From contig JAXLWB010000005.1 of assembly GCA_046328715.1 (NCBI GenBank), forward strand, positions 62,001-126,000: a stretch of 64,000 bases of DNA. The letters are read 5' to 3'. The number at the start of each line of letters is the position of its first letter. Within the stretch, counting starts at the first letter, position 1. The position numbers and the translations under genes were made by a program. Under the pieces are notes generated by a model. That model did no database searches, was not told the origin of the DNA, and saw only the letters and a program-made list of their open reading frames with translations. This DNA is from JAXLWB01 sp046328715 (GTDB lineage: Bacteria; Chloroflexota; Anaerolineae; Caldilineales; Caldilineaceae). Shown in pieces: positions 42,374 through 51,132 of this stretch.

Positions 42374-43975
42374 TTACTGTACCACGAAGGGGATAAACAT
42401 CTTGTGCAACGCAGTAGGCTCGTCGGTTTCGCCGTCGGCAGTTGGCGAATTGCAGAGCACTTCAATATCTCCCAAACCGCCTGCCTTGCCGTAGCCCGCC
42501 TCGGTTCCTGCTCGCAATAATTCAAACGACCAGGTGACTTCGCCTGTCTTGTTGTCAAAGACCTGGAAGCCGCTACGATTGCCTGCACCCGACGGATTGA
42601 CCGTATTGTAGGCCATCGAGGCAAGACGCGATTCGGGTAAAGGCAACAGCGCAATCCCGCCTGTCTGATTTTCCGCATGGTTCTCTCGGAAGGTTGGATC
42701 ATCGGGCACGTCATTGTAATAGCCGACCAGGTCATTGGCACCTGAAGTGGTCGGTCCATGGCCGCCGCCATTCGGGCAAGTGCCATTACTTTCCAAGTTC
42801 AAGGTGCCGCCTACGTTGCAGAGGCGCAGAATATCCCCTTGACTCCAGGGTTGCACTGGCGCACCGAAGAGACGTCCAACCATCGGCCAGCGGTCGGCAA
42901 GACCAATGATGAAAGAACCGTCGGTGTCGATCTCGATATCGACCATGATGTATTGACGATTGCGGGTGCCATTGGAGTTGATATCGTGATCCCAGCGATA
43001 GCCGTTGAGATGGAAGTAGGGTAGCGCCTGATTGTTGCTCGTGATCGTGAGTGGCGTCCACGTTTTGCCTGCAATGTTGTATTGGTAGACCACACCGCGT
43101 AAATCGGGGTTTACATTTTCGCCCGGCTCAACACCGACATGGTTTTCATCACTACAGACAACGCCGACGTAGACTGTGTCGGTTAAGACTTTCAGTCCCC
43201 AGGGACGATATTCGTTGCGAACACAGATTGGATCGCCATTGTTTGTAGGCGCAGGAATCGTGGTGCTGACGATGTCGCTGGCCGTTGGCGTTGTGCCACT
43301 TACTGGAATATTGATGCGGATCAGCGAGCGATCAAAGAGGTTGACGGTCCACAGCGCGTCATTCGCTGGCGAAACGTCGATGTCACCCAAACTCATACGT
43401 CCTACCTGTGTTCGTTGGCTATCAACAAACATTTGCCCTACTGCACCATTAAAGTTGTTGGTTGGATTAGGTGATAGACCGCGTGCGGCATTGGTCGCAG
43501 GGAAATTAGCAGGACGAGTTACAAAGCCAAGGGCATCAAGATTAACATAAAGTTGTGTGCTGGCAGGCTTATCTTGCTCACTGCGGTAAATGCCGCCACT
43601 GCCTCCTGAACCGAACCCTGCGCCCGACATCATAACCGCTGAGGTGAAGAAGACGTTTGGTGTGGAACGTTGGACGGCCAGACCCCAAATTGCCCCCGTT
43701 TGGGCGGCCGTGCATTGACTGGTACTTGTCGTACCTATGTAAGGAACCGTATACAGTGAGGTTAATGGGCCGACCGTGCTGCCTGCCACGGTTGGATCGC
43801 CGGGACGGATGGCCACGGCTGCGAGCGTGGTGCAAACTGTTTGATTCTGCTGGGCTCGCACAACCTGACCTGGACCGGTCAGTAACCCGGCTAGGAAGAT
43901 GGCAGTGACGGCGCAAATCGATTGGATAAAGCGTAACCTCGTTGGGGAAAGAAAAGCTAGAACTTGTTGATTCAT
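42374..43975 (-). CDS. Secreted protein of unknown function, tandem paralogue 1
   Basis: 533 residues with a signal peptide (SICAVTAIFLAGLLTG to VRAQQ). The mature protein is beta-rich with propeller-like repeats: GDIDVSPANDALWTVNLFDR, YRPWGLKVLTDTVYVGVVC, GYRWDHDINSNG and IALLPLPESRLASMAYNTVN. It ends DGETDEPTALHKMFIPFVVQ, the tail shared with three other proteins here. The start at 43975 has an AAAGGAAAA box about 8 bases upstream; the open frame beyond it to 44128 is not credible. It is about 75% identical by eye to the neighbour at 44507. Similar N-terminal regions occur in large SdrD-B-type surface proteins. No catalytic motif is seen. Confidence 0.82.
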   Translation of the reverse strand: MNQQVLAFLSPTRLRFIQSICAVTAIFLAGLLTGPGQVVRAQQNQTVCTTLAAVAIRPGDPTVAGSTVGPLTSLYTVPYIGTTSTSQCTAAQTGAIWGLAVQRSTPNVFFTSAVMMSGAGFGSGGSGGIYRSEQDKPASTQLYVNLDALGFVTRPANFPATNAARGLSPNPTNNFNGAVGQMFVDSQRTQVGRMSLGDIDVSPANDALWTVNLFDRSLIRINIPVSGTTPTASDIVSTTIPAPTNNGDPICVRNEYRPWGLKVLTDTVYVGVVCSDENHVGVEPGENVNPDLRGVVYQYNIAGKTWTPLTITSNNQALPYFHLNGYRWDHDINSNGTRNRQYIMVDIEIDTDGSFIIGLADRWPMVGRLFGAPVQPWSQGDILRLCNVGGTLNLESNGTCPNGGGHGPTTSGANDLVGYYNDVPDDPTFRENHAENQTGGIALLPLPESRLASMAYNTVNPSGAGNRSGFQVFDNKTGEVTWSFELLRAGTEAGYGKAGGLGDIEVLCNSPTADGETDEPTALHKMFIPFVVQ

Positions 43976-44506
43976 AGTAGTTTTCCTTTGTGTATGGTCA
44001 CACAATCGCGTCTTGCAGACAAGAGTGTCTCGTAGCGGGGAGGAGGACCCTTGTATGCTAGTAACGTTTACTGGAAAATGCAAATATACAAATTCAAAAT
44101 TTAAAAATTTAAGAAAGCAGAATTGCAAACAATAATGCGAGATTTGTCAGATTTAGGTGCAGGCAGAATGTATTTAGGAGGGGGAGTTGAACTCGCCAGC
44201 GATTGTGACGCGAGTCTTTCGAAAGTGGAAATCGGCTGTAGTTACCAAAGATCCTTACCCGAAACGAGAGCCACGATGCGAAGAAGAGGTAATGAGGAGA
44301 CGGTGGAAAGGGTAAGGGCCGCTCGAACCCGTAAAGGGTTGTTTGTGTATCTTTAAATCATGTGGTTACTAATCTTGCCAGACTAGTAACCACACTGCAA
44401 ATCAACAACTCGACTAAGGCGATTTCAAAATAAAAAATCTGCCAATGAAATCGCTTGAGCCATTGCAAAGAGCCTCGGGATTGGGCGATCTATTTTTTGC
44501 AATGGC
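43976..44506. other. Intergenic region between the two secreted paralogues
   Basis: 531 bases. A short plus-strand open frame (44123-44356) has no start signal or homology and is not called. The last 145 bases contain three hairpins (separate entry). Confidence 0.5.
44362..44506 (-). terminator. Cluster of three hairpins downstream of paralogue 2
   Basis: Perfect inverted repeats at 44459-44469/44496-44506 (GCCATTGCAAA), 44419-44427/44446-44454 (GCGATTTCA) and 44362-44371/44384-44393 (GTGGTTACTA). The first touches the stop codon of the minus-strand gene at 44507. None has a long T run; together they probably end or stabilise that transcript. Confidence 0.55.
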
Positions 44507-46132
44507 CTATTGAACAACAAAGGGAACAAAGATTCTGTTGAGCAAACTTGGCTCTGCAGAATCTGGATCGGCGGTCGGCTCATCGGTCTCTTCGTCGGCG
44601 GTTGGCGCATCACACAAGACCTCGATATCACCTAAGCCACCAGCCTTGCCATAGCCCGCCTCTTTCGCAGCTTGCACCAATTCAAACGACCAGGTCACTT
44701 CGCCGGTTTTGTTGTCAAAGACCTGGAAGCCGCTACGATTGCCAGCCCCGGATGGATTGACCGGGTTATAAGCCATCGAAACAAGACGCGATTCGGGTAA
44801 TGGTAAAAGTGCAATGCCGCCTGTCTGATTTTCAGCATGAGCTGCTTGGAACTTTGGATCATCGGGCAGGTCGTTGTAATAGCCAACCAGATCATTGCCA
44901 CTCACTGTCGCTGGCCCATGCCCGTTGCCATCGCATTTCCCTCCGTCTTCCAAAGTGAGGGTACCGCTCGCATTGCAGATGCGTACAATGTCCCCTTGAC
45001 TCCAAGGTTGCTTCGGTGCACCTGAAGCGCGACCGACCATCGGCCAACGGTCAGCCAGGCCCACAATAAATGAGCCATCTTTGTCGATCTCTAGGTCAAC
45101 CAAAATGTATTGGCGATTGAGACTCCCGTCCGAGTTGATGTCGTGATCCCAACGATATCCTTTCAGGGGGAAGTAGGGGTTCGCTTGACCCTTAGTTGTG
45201 ATCGAGAGCGGTGTCCAACTATTGCCTGCAACATCGTATTTGTAAATCACGCCACGAAGATCCGGGTTTACACCCTCACCTGGTTCCGTTCCTGTGTGAT
45301 TTTCATCGGTACAGGTAACGCCGACATAGACGGTATCGGTCAGCACTTTGAGTCCCCACGGACGGTATTCATCACGAACACAGATTGAATCTCCGCCTGA
45401 GGTTGGCGCTGGAATGCTAAACTTGGTGACATCTGCCGCAGTCGGCTTTGCATTTCCTGTAGGGATTTTGATACGAACCAGCGAACGATCAAAGAGATTG
45501 ACGGTCCACAACGTATCATTGGTGGGCGAAATATCGATATCGCCCAAACTCATTCTGCCCACCTGCGCTCGTTGCTTGTCGATGAACATTGAAGTGATCG
45601 CACCCTCAACGGTATCGGTTATGATGCCTGTCAAGCCACGAGCGGCATTGGTTGCTGGGAAATTGGCTGGACGGGTTGCAAAGCCCAACGCATCGAGGTC
45701 GACAAACAGTTCATTGGATGCGGGTTTGTCCTGCTGGTTGCGGTAGATGCCACCGCTACCACCTTCGCCAAAGCCAGCCCCCGACATCATAACGGCCGAG
45801 GTGTAGAAAACGTTTGGCGTTGCGCGTTGGATGGCCAAGCCCCAAACTGCTCCAGTGTCGGCTGCTGTACATTGACTGGTACTGGTTGTACCTGTGTAGG
45901 GAACAGTGTACAGCGTGGTTAAAGTTGCCACTGTGCTGGCCTGTACCGTTGGATCGCCTGGTCGAATGACAACAGCAGCCAAGGTAGTACAGACAGTTTG
46001 ATTCTGCTGTGCTTGCGCCACTTGTTGCGGGCCTATTAATAATCCGGCAAGGGTAATGGCTGTAACTGCACAGAGTGACTGGATAAAGCGTAACTTCTTA
46101 GAAGAAAGAATGATGGAAAGTCGTCGAGTCAT
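44507..46132 (-). CDS. Secreted protein of unknown function, tandem paralogue 2
   Basis: 541 residues. It has a signal peptide (SLCAVTAITLAGLLIG to VAQAQQ), then the same beta-rich architecture as the gene at 42374: QNQTVCTTLAAV, GDIDISPTNDTLWTVNLFDR, GYRWDHDINSDGSLNRQYIL and NPSGAGNRSGFQVFDNKTGE. The tail is longer than in paralogue 1: DEETDEPTADPDSAEPSLLN, then RIFVPFVVQ. The conservation of Cys pairs and of the Asp-rich GYRWDHDINSDGS segment suggests disulfides and perhaps a calcium site in a secreted propeller. Function unknown. Confidence 0.82.
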   Translation of the reverse strand: MTRRLSIILSSKKLRFIQSLCAVTAITLAGLLIGPQQVAQAQQNQTVCTTLAAVVIRPGDPTVQASTVATLTTLYTVPYTGTTSTSQCTAADTGAVWGLAIQRATPNVFYTSAVMMSGAGFGEGGSGGIYRNQQDKPASNELFVDLDALGFATRPANFPATNAARGLTGIITDTVEGAITSMFIDKQRAQVGRMSLGDIDISPTNDTLWTVNLFDRSLVRIKIPTGNAKPTAADVTKFSIPAPTSGGDSICVRDEYRPWGLKVLTDTVYVGVTCTDENHTGTEPGEGVNPDLRGVIYKYDVAGNSWTPLSITTKGQANPYFPLKGYRWDHDINSDGSLNRQYILVDLEIDKDGSFIVGLADRWPMVGRASGAPKQPWSQGDIVRICNASGTLTLEDGGKCDGNGHGPATVSGNDLVGYYNDLPDDPKFQAAHAENQTGGIALLPLPESRLVSMAYNPVNPSGAGNRSGFQVFDNKTGEVTWSFELVQAAKEAGYGKAGGLGDIEVLCDAPTADEETDEPTADPDSAEPSLLNRIFVPFVVQ

Positions 46133-46724
46133 GAAGTTCTTCCTTGTTGCCCAGTTACGAGTGGTGAACTCGTAGAATGGTAGTGGATAAATAGCTATTT
46201 ATAGCGCAACGCACGATCTATATCGAAGATAGGATGCCTGAATCGCACAGAAAATGCGGCACACTGTATAAATACAAAGCAAAATCCCTCTCTTGCCACT
46301 CCCAAAAGCAAAGAGAGTATTTGGGGTGAATTTAACTTCAGTTGTAAAACTTTTTGATTAACTGACCAGAGGAAGCATTGCAATAATTTAAATGCTGTAC
46401 GACGATTAAAGCAGAGCTTTACCAACTCACTTTCTAAAATTGTAATACAAATCGTTAGATAATAGAATTCAGAAAGGTTGAATTATCAAATCACAAAAAT
46501 TTGAAAATGTCGTGGGTCAAAAATCTGAAATAAAACATACAAAATATTTAGGTAATATACTGTTTGGTCTTTTCGTTCTCTTAAAGAGAGATATTCTTTA
46601 GCTACAATTTGAGATATGTAAGATGGCTAATCGCAGACGGCGGTAATATGCAAGCCCAATTCTCCTTTATCGGGCATCAAAGTAGCTTGCCCACAGCAGA
46701 TCTGTGGTAGAATCGAGCTTACCT
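46133..46724. other. AT-rich intergenic region before the S41 peptidases
   Basis: 592 bases, markedly AT-rich (especially 46430-46620), with no supported gene. A TATACT occurs near 46556-46561 but no -35 element fits. It must contain the divergent promoters of paralogue 2 and of the peptidase pair. Confidence 0.4.
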
Positions 46725-47939
46725 ATGAATAATCGATTCGGGTTCGTACCCGTTATGCTGATCGTCTACACCCTGGTCGCCTTTTGCGCCGGCTATTTAA
46801 CGTACCCTTTCACCCATGGGGATACCCTCTTTAGTGCCCCGGCTCCGGTTGCTGCGGCGAACTCGTCCACGGATCTAGGTGTCTTTTGGGAGGCGTGGAA
46901 ATTGCTGGACCAGAATTTCCTCGGCAACAAACCGGATGCATTAAAACGCACCTATGCCGCTACCAAGGGCATGGTTGCAGCCTTTGGCGATCCCTACACG
47001 GTTTTTGTTGAACCACAACCGCAGGAACTGCAAGATGACAGCCTGCGTGGCAAGTTCGGCGGCATTGGGGCACGCATTGAAAAGCGCGATGTTGGATTTT
47101 TCCTGCGGCCAATCCCTGATCAACCTGCGGCTAAGGCCGGCATCCTCGATGGGGATCAGTTAATGAAGGTCGATGATACCGAAATTACCAACGAGATGAG
47201 CAACGACGATGTGGTAGCTCATATCCGAGGCGAAGTCGGGACGGAAGTTGCACTCGTCGTCAGTCGGACCATGACCGCGACTGCGACCGTTGAGCAATTG
47301 GACTTTAAGATCGTGCGCGCCGAACTCGAACTGCCCAGTATCTTTTGGCAAGTGGTTGTCACCACTACTGCGGAGAGCAATGAGCAGATCAAGATTGGCT
47401 ATATGCAGCAATCGATCTTTAGTGAACGCAGCCCCGAAGAGATGACCAAAGCGTTGGCCGAGATGCGCCAACAAGGTGCCGATCGTTTTATCTGGGACCT
47501 GCGCGGTAACCCTGGTGGTCGGGTCGATTCTGCCACTCAGTTGGCCGATATCTGGCTCGATCAAGGGGTAATTGTCAGTGAAAAACATGCCGATGGTTCC
47601 AGCGAAAAGGTAGAGGCCAAAGCAGGTGGTGATGGCGTTGCGTTTCCTCTGATCGTGGTGGTCGATGGCGGATCGGCGAGTGCCAGCGAAATTGTAGCCG
47701 GAGCACTTCGCGACAATGGCCGTACCAAACTGGTCGGGCAACGCACCTTCGGTAAAGGTAGCGTGCAACTGCTCTATACCCTATCCGATGGTAGCAGCCT
47801 CCATGTCACCAATGCGCAGTGGTTTACGCCGAATGGCCATCAAATTTCAGGTCAAGGATTAGAGCCCGATATTCCAGTCGCTGCCGATGTAGACCCGCTC
47901 ATCACCGCTGTTGAGTTGTTGGTAAATCCAACCAAGTGA
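46725..47939 (+). CDS. S41 family carboxy-terminal processing peptidase (CtpA-like), copy 1
   Basis: 404 residues. An N-terminal membrane anchor (about 8-27) is followed by a helical prodomain, a PDZ domain (KFGGIGARIEK to AKAGILDGDQLMKVDD) and the S41 catalytic core. The Ser-Lys dyad is visible: Ser in GGSASASEIVAGALRDN and Lys in TFGKGSVQ. Length and order match the family, which trims or degrades proteins from the C-terminus outside the cytoplasm. The frame is open from a GTG at 46704; the ATG at 46725 fits the membrane anchor better. It is followed 12 bases later by a paralogue. Confidence 0.92.
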   Translation: MNNRFGFVPVMLIVYTLVAFCAGYLTYPFTHGDTLFSAPAPVAAANSSTDLGVFWEAWKLLDQNFLGNKPDALKRTYAATKGMVAAFGDPYTVFVEPQPQELQDDSLRGKFGGIGARIEKRDVGFFLRPIPDQPAAKAGILDGDQLMKVDDTEITNEMSNDDVVAHIRGEVGTEVALVVSRTMTATATVEQLDFKIVRAELELPSIFWQVVVTTTAESNEQIKIGYMQQSIFSERSPEEMTKALAEMRQQGADRFIWDLRGNPGGRVDSATQLADIWLDQGVIVSEKHADGSSEKVEAKAGGDGVAFPLIVVVDGGSASASEIVAGALRDNGRTKLVGQRTFGKGSVQLLYTLSDGSSLHVTNAQWFTPNGHQISGQGLEPDIPVAADVDPLITAVELLVNPTK

Positions 47940-47951
47940 TCTCTGAACCCT

Positions 47952-49217
47952 ATGCTAGATGGTAGCAACGAACTCCAGCCCAAAAAGTCGAGTGGCCGTA
48001 CCGCGTTTTATAGCGTGTTGGCCGCGTTTGTTCTGGTTTCTGTCTTTGCAATTGGTGTGGCGGTGGGACTTGTCTTACAACGGATGAGCGGCGACGCCAA
48101 TGCCTCAGCCATTGACAACCAGACAACAGCCCAGTCAGAAAAGAAATTGGAAGGACACTTCGCTCTCTTTTGGGAGGCGATGGATGTGTTGTACCGGGAC
48201 TTCTACGGCGACATGCCTCAGGACGATGAAGCGACCTATGACGCCATTCGTGGTGTCGTCGATTCGCTCAATGACCCGCATACTTCGTTTTTGTCACCCA
48301 AGGAAGCCGACCAGTTCCGCTCCAATCTCAGCGGCGAATTTGAAGGGATCGGCGCCCGTGTCGAATGGGATAAAAGCGAAGAGGCAGTGCGCGTTGTCGA
48401 GCCATATGAGAATCAACCAGCCTGGAACGCCGGCATCCGCCGCGACGATCTGGTGATTGCGATCGATGGCGAGCCAACCAAGGGCTCCGATTTGGCCAAA
48501 TCCATCGAGAAGATTCGCGGCCCCAAAGGATCCAGCGTCACCTTGCGCATCAAACGTGCCGAGGTCGTCGATCCGTTCGATGTGATCGTGGCGCGTGACC
48601 GCATCGAGATCCCAACGATTCGAACCGATTCGCTGGGGCCCCAAGGCGAGATCGCCTATGTCAAGCTCTTCGTCTTTAACGAAAATGCTGGTCAGTTGGT
48701 CCGCCAGGCTGTACAGGATGCGCTCAAACGTACCCCCAAAGCGCTGATCTTTGACCTGCGCGGCAACAGTGGTGGTTTGCTGCGTGAGGCAGTCAAGGTT
48801 GTCAACGTCTTTGCCGAGGATCAAACAGTTGTCTTCGAACGTTTCAAGGATGGCCGTAGCGAAACCTACAAGACCGAAGAGAAAGCTGTTGATATACAAC
48901 TGCCGATGATCGTGCTGGTGAATGAAGCCAGCGCCAGCGCCAGTGAAATCGTGGCGGGTGCGCTGCAAGACTACAAGCGAGCGACCCTATTGGGTGTAAC
49001 CACCTTTGGCAAGGGAAGTGTGCAGCTTCCCCAATCCTTGAGTGACGGCAGTATTATGCGTGTAACCGTCGCCCACTGGTTCACCCCCAACGACCGCACG
49101 ATTGATAAAATGGGACTCGTCCCAGACGTTACGATCGAACTTACCGACGCCGACCGCGAAGCTGGAAAAGATCCCCAACTCGACGCCGCGGTCGAGCGCT
49201 TATTGAACAAACAATGA
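47952..49217 (+). CDS. S41 family carboxy-terminal processing peptidase (CtpA-like), copy 2
   Basis: 421 residues, paralogous to the preceding gene. N-terminal anchor (about 19-42), PDZ domain (EFEGIGARVEWD to NAGIRRDDLVIAIDG) and catalytic core with Ser in EASASASEIVAGALQDY and Lys in TFGKGSVQLP. The substrate-strand motif LIFDLRGNSGGLL is intact, so both copies should be active. The 12-base gap indicates one operon, and the two may act as a pair or on different substrates. Confidence 0.93.
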   Translation: MLDGSNELQPKKSSGRTAFYSVLAAFVLVSVFAIGVAVGLVLQRMSGDANASAIDNQTTAQSEKKLEGHFALFWEAMDVLYRDFYGDMPQDDEATYDAIRGVVDSLNDPHTSFLSPKEADQFRSNLSGEFEGIGARVEWDKSEEAVRVVEPYENQPAWNAGIRRDDLVIAIDGEPTKGSDLAKSIEKIRGPKGSSVTLRIKRAEVVDPFDVIVARDRIEIPTIRTDSLGPQGEIAYVKLFVFNENAGQLVRQAVQDALKRTPKALIFDLRGNSGGLLREAVKVVNVFAEDQTVVFERFKDGRSETYKTEEKAVDIQLPMIVLVNEASASASEIVAGALQDYKRATLLGVTTFGKGSVQLPQSLSDGSIMRVTVAHWFTPNDRTIDKMGLVPDVTIELTDADREAGKDPQLDAAVERLLNKQ

Positions 49218-49220
49218 AAA

Positions 49221-49298
49221 AGCAGTAAGTCAGTGGGATAGTAGGACAGTAAATCAGTATTTGCATTCACTGACTCACTGTCCTACCGACTCACTGCT
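49221..49298 (+). terminator. Inverted repeat after the peptidase operon
   Basis: AGCAGT-AAGTC...GTAGGACAGT...TCAGT on the left is matched inverted on the right (ACTGACTCACTGTCCTAC...ACTCACTGCT) with a short insertion in the left arm. It lies between the second peptidase and smpB. A related palindrome occurs at 58509-58550. Confidence 0.6.
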
Positions 49299-49319
49299 TA
49301 CTTCACACACCATACACAG

Positions 49320-49799
49320 ATGGCAACCAAACAAGAAGAGAAATCTAATATTCGTGTTGTTGCGACCAATCGCAAGGCACGGTTTGAATATTTTATCGAA
49401 GAGTCCTATGAGGCAGGGGTCGTGCTTACGGGTACCGAGATCAAGTCGGTGCGTGCGGGGCGGGTGAACTTGCAGGATGGTTTCGTGCTGGTCAAGGAAG
49501 GCGAAGCCTGGCTGATGAATGTTCACATTGGTCATTTTGCCCAGGGCAACCGTTACAACCACGAAGAGACGCGCACGCGCAAACTCCTGCTTCACAAACG
49601 GCAGATTGCCGAAATCTTTGCTGCCGCCACCCAGAAAAAGTGGACGACGGTTCCCTTGCAGATGTACATCGACGAGCGTGGGCGTGCCAAGTTGCAAATT
49701 GCGCTTGTACGCGGCAAACAACTGCACGACAAGCGCGATACCATCGCCCGCCGCGACAATGACCGTGAACTACGCCGTGCCCTCAAAGGTGACTACTAG
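49320..49799 (+). CDS. smpB: SsrA-binding protein
   Basis: 159 residues, standard length. It binds tmRNA and brings it to stalled ribosomes. Recognised blocks: ATNRKARFEYFIEESYEAG, VLTGTEIKSVRAGRVNLQD, AWLMNVHIGHF, and the C-terminal tail with KRDTIARRDNDRELRRALK, which becomes helical in the mRNA channel. The tmRNA gene itself is not visible in this window. Confidence 0.97.
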   Translation: MATKQEEKSNIRVVATNRKARFEYFIEESYEAGVVLTGTEIKSVRAGRVNLQDGFVLVKEGEAWLMNVHIGHFAQGNRYNHEETRTRKLLLHKRQIAEIFAAATQKKWTTVPLQMYIDERGRAKLQIALVRGKQLHDKRDTIARRDNDRELRRALKGDY

Positions 49800-49843
49800 A
49801 ATCACCTTGCCACCTTGTCAGAGCACCACGTTTGACCAAAACA

Positions 49844-50950
49844 ATGCCCATGCAAGCAGCCATGACTCCACCTTCCCAACTCCGCACTGCGCACGCCACC
49901 CTCAATTTGCCCACCTTCCTTCCCGATGCCACCTTGGGTGCGGTACGAGCCGTGGACAGCGTTGACTTAGAGGAGGTGGGTGTACAAGGGGTCGTGATGA
50001 ACACCTTTCACCTCATGCAACATCCCGGCTCCTCGACTGTGCAGGCGCTGGGCGGACTGCATGAAATGAGTGGCTGGCCCCATCCGATTGTAACCGATTC
50101 GGGTGGCTTTCAGGCCTATTCCCTGATTCGCCAAAACGCCAAATACGGTAAGCTGGATGAGGAAGGCATCAGCTTCAAGCCAGATGGAGCCGAGCGCAAG
50201 TTTCAGTTGACACCGGAAAAGTGCATCCAACTGCAACTGAGCTATGGCAGCGACATTGTGATGTGCCTCGACGACTGCACCCATGTGGACGACTCGCTGG
50301 AAGAACAGCAAAAATCGGTGGGTCGCACCATTCGGTGGGCGCAACGCTGTCGTCGTGAGTTCGACAAATTGGTCAAGTCCAAGCGTCTAACCGACGAAAA
50401 CCGACCGCTACTCTTTGGTGTGATCCAGGGAGGTGGTTCGCAGGAACTGCGCCGTCAATGTGCTGATGCCCTCTTTGAACTGGGGTTCGACGGCTATGGC
50501 TACGGTGGCTGGCCGCTCGACAGCGAAGGCCAACTGGTAGACGAGATGTTGGCTTTCACACGCAGCCTGGTGCCAGATCATCTGCCGATGCACGCCCTCG
50601 GCGTCGGTCATCCACTCAACGTAACTGCGTGCAGCACGATGGGCTATGGCATTTTTGACAGTGCCCTGCCCACCCGTGATGGCCGCCGTGGGCGATTATA
50701 CACGCTTCGCCCTGGTCAACGTCCCTCGACGACGCACAACGACTGGTTTAAGTTTATCTACATCCAGGATGACAAGCACGTCAAGAGCGACCAACCGTTG
50801 GATGAAACCTGCGACTGTCGCGTCTGCCAGCGTTATTCAATCGGTTACCTGCATCACCTTTACAAACAGAGCGAGGCGACCTTTATGCGCCTGGCTACCT
50901 TGCACAATCTGCGTTTTATGGTGCGCCTGATGGACGCATTGCGAGCGTGA
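49844..50950 (+). CDS. tgt: Divergent tRNA-guanine transglycosylase
   Basis: About 368 residues. It belongs to the TGT family: the base-binding DSGGFQ, the second Asp in SDIVMCLDDCT, the LFGVIQGG motif, the nucleophile Asp in FDSALPTRDGRRGRLY and the C-terminal zinc site C-x-C-x-x-C with a following His (CDCRVC). It departs from canonical bacterial Tgt at otherwise fixed places (YGYGGWPLD for Y-x-V-G-G-L-A-V-G, PTRDGRRG for PTRNARNG, DDCTHVDD for DECTPYP). The reaction may be queuosine-precursor exchange or a related base exchange. No queuosine gene is nearby. The start is uncertain: a TTG at 49832 and ATGs at 49844 and 49862 are possible. Confidence 0.85.
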   Translation: MPMQAAMTPPSQLRTAHATLNLPTFLPDATLGAVRAVDSVDLEEVGVQGVVMNTFHLMQHPGSSTVQALGGLHEMSGWPHPIVTDSGGFQAYSLIRQNAKYGKLDEEGISFKPDGAERKFQLTPEKCIQLQLSYGSDIVMCLDDCTHVDDSLEEQQKSVGRTIRWAQRCRREFDKLVKSKRLTDENRPLLFGVIQGGGSQELRRQCADALFELGFDGYGYGGWPLDSEGQLVDEMLAFTRSLVPDHLPMHALGVGHPLNVTACSTMGYGIFDSALPTRDGRRGRLYTLRPGQRPSTTHNDWFKFIYIQDDKHVKSDQPLDETCDCRVCQRYSIGYLHHLYKQSEATFMRLATLHNLRFMVRLMDALRA

Positions 50951-51132
50951 AGACTGACAAACTGACGAGGTGACAAGGAAAGTCGGGATTGACCCTATAC
51001 AAAGTATGTGAAGCTGCAAGTTGGCTCAGCCCTTGCTGCAATGCCATTGATGAATACAGGATGTCCATATTTTCACCCTGTCACCTTGCCACCCTGTCAT
51101 ATTTATGTCTACACCCAAGGATCTAAGCTACC

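Noticed and set aside
44123..44356. A plus-strand open frame of 77 codons between the secreted paralogues.
   Set aside because: No start signal and no similarity to anything in the window.
46195..46425. A 76-codon minus-strand open frame upstream of the secreted paralogue 2.
   Set aside because: AT-rich region, no ribosome-binding site and irregular composition.
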